A stretch of DNA of 64,000 nucleotides from positions 25,872,272 through 25,936,271 of the forward strand of contig NC_026659.2 in NCBI RefSeq assembly GCF_000004075.3, in the 5' to 3' direction. Position 1 is the stretch's first letter, and every line of letters begins with the position of its first letter. Shown here piece after piece: positions 62,593 through 64,000 of this stretch. This DNA is from Cucumis sativus (taxonomy: Eukaryota; Streptophyta; Magnoliopsida; Cucurbitales; Cucurbitaceae). Made by a program: the position numbers and the translations under genes. Below the pieces are notes generated by a model that did no database searches, was not told where the DNA came from, and worked only from the letters and a program-made list of their open reading frames with translations.

Positions 62593-62790
62593 CACCAATA
62601 TGACAAACAAAATTATCAATAATATCATATCTAATCTAAACCACCGATATGACAAACAAAATTAATAATATCAAAATTAGTGATAGAGGTATCTAAAAGT
62701 AATTTGTGATATCAGATACTTTAGGTATTATACCTAGAAGTAATGTAATGTGTGATATCATGATATCATCTACTTTATGTATCTAGAAGT
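62593..62790. repeat. Degenerate short repeats and palindromes
   Basis: ATATGACAAACAAAATTA occurs twice about 40 bases apart, and TATCTA-AAGTAAT/GTGATATCA motifs recur three times up to 62790. TGATATCATGATATCA at 62753-62768 is a perfect 16-base palindrome. Probably a decayed repeat. Confidence 0.7.
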
Positions 62791-62970
62791 AATGATAGGA
62801 CTATAATCGTTCAAAAATTTGCTATTTTTTTTTTTTTTTGATATTTTATATTTAAAGTTCAGAATTGAGTCAAAAGTTGACTCAGCAGTAATTGTTCTAA
62901 AAACAAAAGGTTTAGTTCAGAAGATTTCGTTAAGAATTGAGTCAAAAGTTCAGTAATCGTACTAAAAACA

Positions 62971-63034
62971 AAAGGTTTAGGATTGAAGTGGATACAAATA
63001 AAAAAGGTTTAGGATTGAAGTGGATACAAATAAA
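62971..63034. repeat. 32-base tandem duplication
   Basis: AAAGGTTTAGGATTGAAGTG opens two adjacent copies starting at 62971 and 63003. A related diverged unit (GAATTGAGTCAAAAGTT) is repeated just upstream, near 62863 and 62935. Confidence 0.9.
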
Positions 63035-63258
63035 AATAAATTATCACCCTAAATTTTAAGTTAAAAAATTGGTAACATGTATAACGTGAAATTAATTATT
63101 ATTAATATTCAAGATGTAACATTAAGAACTAATATTTTAAGAGTGCCAACCAAAAAAGTTAGTAAGAGGACACTGATTTTAATTATTTTCTTACGTACAT
63201 TCGAAAGAAGAAAAAAGGAAGAAGAAGAAGAAGAAAAAGTTCTATTTACAATCATCAA

Positions 63259-64000
63259 TCATAGATTCCTTTCATGAGGTTCCAGCCATGGAAATCCAAG
63301 GAACTCAAAAACATCTTTTTCAGTATCAAACTTCAAAGTTGCTGTTCCTCTGGCACCCTGCAGCATAACCACCAACAAAGGAGTTAAGGACAGCCCTGTA
63401 TTTGAAGGTCAAATTCCCCATTAACTAAGTTAAGTTTCCATTACCCTTTTACCACCAGAACCCTGAGTAGATGGATAAAGCCCAGTATCATCCAGCCTGA
63501 ATCCTTTTGATTCTGCTAGTAATCTCAGTCTGTACACATAATCTCAATTCACAACCAAATCAAAATTGAAAACTATTTCAAATACACACGTATAGAATTA
63601 GCTACAGATGAACAAACCTCCTGTTTAGTACGTCGTTTCCAGTCCACGCTATCAACCCAAATGCATATATGTCTCTTGGATACACCTACAAGAATTTAAT
63701 CCGTAACTTGTATATCATTAGAGGATAAGAGAAACTGATGTCCAAGAAATCACAATATCACGAAATATCCAAATCATCGCCGGTACTGTTTAGATGAAGA
63801 AACAACGAACATAACTAATGGACATATTTATTAGCAGGCATGAGTTTCTTTACCATCCACATCGGTTCTTAACTGATATGAATCTATCCTATTCTAAAAT
63901 AAGAAGTGGTCAAAGAAAGATCAGATTAGAAATAAGAGGACTTATGCCTTAAGATCTATACGGTGGCGCAATTCTCTTCCAGGATATGTGCAAAGGCCAA
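63259..64000 (-). CDS. POLL: DNA polymerase lambda, C-terminal part (runs off right edge)
   Basis: Four exons are visible on the minus strand: 64000-63948 (partial), 63685-63618, 63529-63445 and 63357-63259, ending in TGA. They read GLCTYPGRELRHRIDLK, then VYPRDIYAFGLIAWTGNDVL, NRR-LRLLAESKGFRLDDTGL, and finally VFEFLGFPWLEPHERNL, the classic family-X end. POLL does gap-filling in base excision and end-joining repair in the nucleus; this is the end of its thumb subdomain, including the Tyr/Phe-Gly steric region AFGLIAWTGND and the LGFPWLEP terminal strand. The BRCT, lyase and catalytic Asp residues lie outside the window. The intron after IDLK has a GC donor. PRIN2 follows downstream, as in Arabidopsis by memory. 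Confidence 0.95.
63686..63947 (-). other. GC-AG intron of POLL
   Basis: After the exon ending ATA-GAT-CTT-AAG the next bases are GCATAAGT and the acceptor is TTCTTGTAG before GTG-TAT-CCA. The next GT (63942-63941) is unusable, since reaching it would add GCA then the stop TAA. The protein join DLK-VYPRD is right for POLL, so the donor must be GC. Such introns form about one percent of plant introns. Confidence 0.85.

Larger units (their letters stand above)
62215..63258. other. Spacer between PRIN2 and POLL, with short repeats
   Basis: The left 200 bases are the PRIN2 promoter and 5' UTR, including a CTG run at about 62219-62235. Past 62580 the DNA is a patchwork of short repeats and palindromes (see repeat entries). 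The last part is the 3' flank of POLL. I see no gene. Confidence 0.5.

Overview
This window is plant nuclear DNA: strongly AT-rich, long gene-poor spacers, split genes with GT-AG introns, plant-only families (WAT1/UMAMIT, major-latex protein, TBL O-acetyltransferase, PADRE/DUF4228, PRIN2) and two nuclear-type tRNA genes. It is a eudicot; a cucurbit is my best guess from the look of the proteins, but I cannot verify that without a search.

Layout. 1-10.9 kb: AT-rich spacer with microsatellites and one GC-rich island carrying a 59-codon ORF. 10.9-13.5 kb: seven-exon WAT1-related transporter (+). 15.1-17.2 kb: a convergent pair made of a decayed major-latex-protein copy (+), split by a fossil solo LTR, and an intact MLP gene (-). 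18.8-20.2 kb: plastid-type GNAT acetyltransferase (-). 22.9-24.4 kb: TBL O-acetyltransferase (-). 26.9-28.3 kb: LSM12 (+), whose first intron reads as a minor-spliceosome AT-AC intron. 30.5-33.6 kb: fourteen-exon nucleobase-ascorbate transporter (+). 40.3-41.0 kb: PADRE protein (+). 41.4-42.5 kb: PRIN2-like (-). 47.8-50.3 kb: cyclin D1 (-). 58.1-59.2 kb: tRNA-Val(AAC) (-) and tRNA-Asn(GTT) (+). 59.4-61.1 kb: organellar DCC thiol oxidoreductase-like protein (+). 61.5-62.2 kb: PRIN2 (-). 63.3 kb to the right edge: the 3' end of DNA polymerase lambda (-), with a GC-AG intron.

These are mostly ordinary housekeeping and cell-wall/transport genes, each with its own promoter; there is no operon-like unit. 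Gene order does carry information. From memory, Arabidopsis chromosome 1 keeps MLP423-GNAT5-LSM12, CYCD1;1-RTP1, and POLL-PRIN2-PADRE-NAT8 as small neighbour groups, and this window joins all three. Two PRIN2 paralogues with the same intron positions lie 19 kb apart.

I did not find a convincing new biological system. The observations most worth following are the AT-AC intron in LSM12, the GC-AG intron in POLL, the PRIN2/PRIN2-like pair, the inverted MLP gene/pseudogene pair with its solo LTR, an E2F-type site 5' of cyclin D1, and a 23-base G tract at 51.8 kb. All exon borders were placed by hand from reading frame and splice consensus; every complete gene model sums to a whole number of codons.
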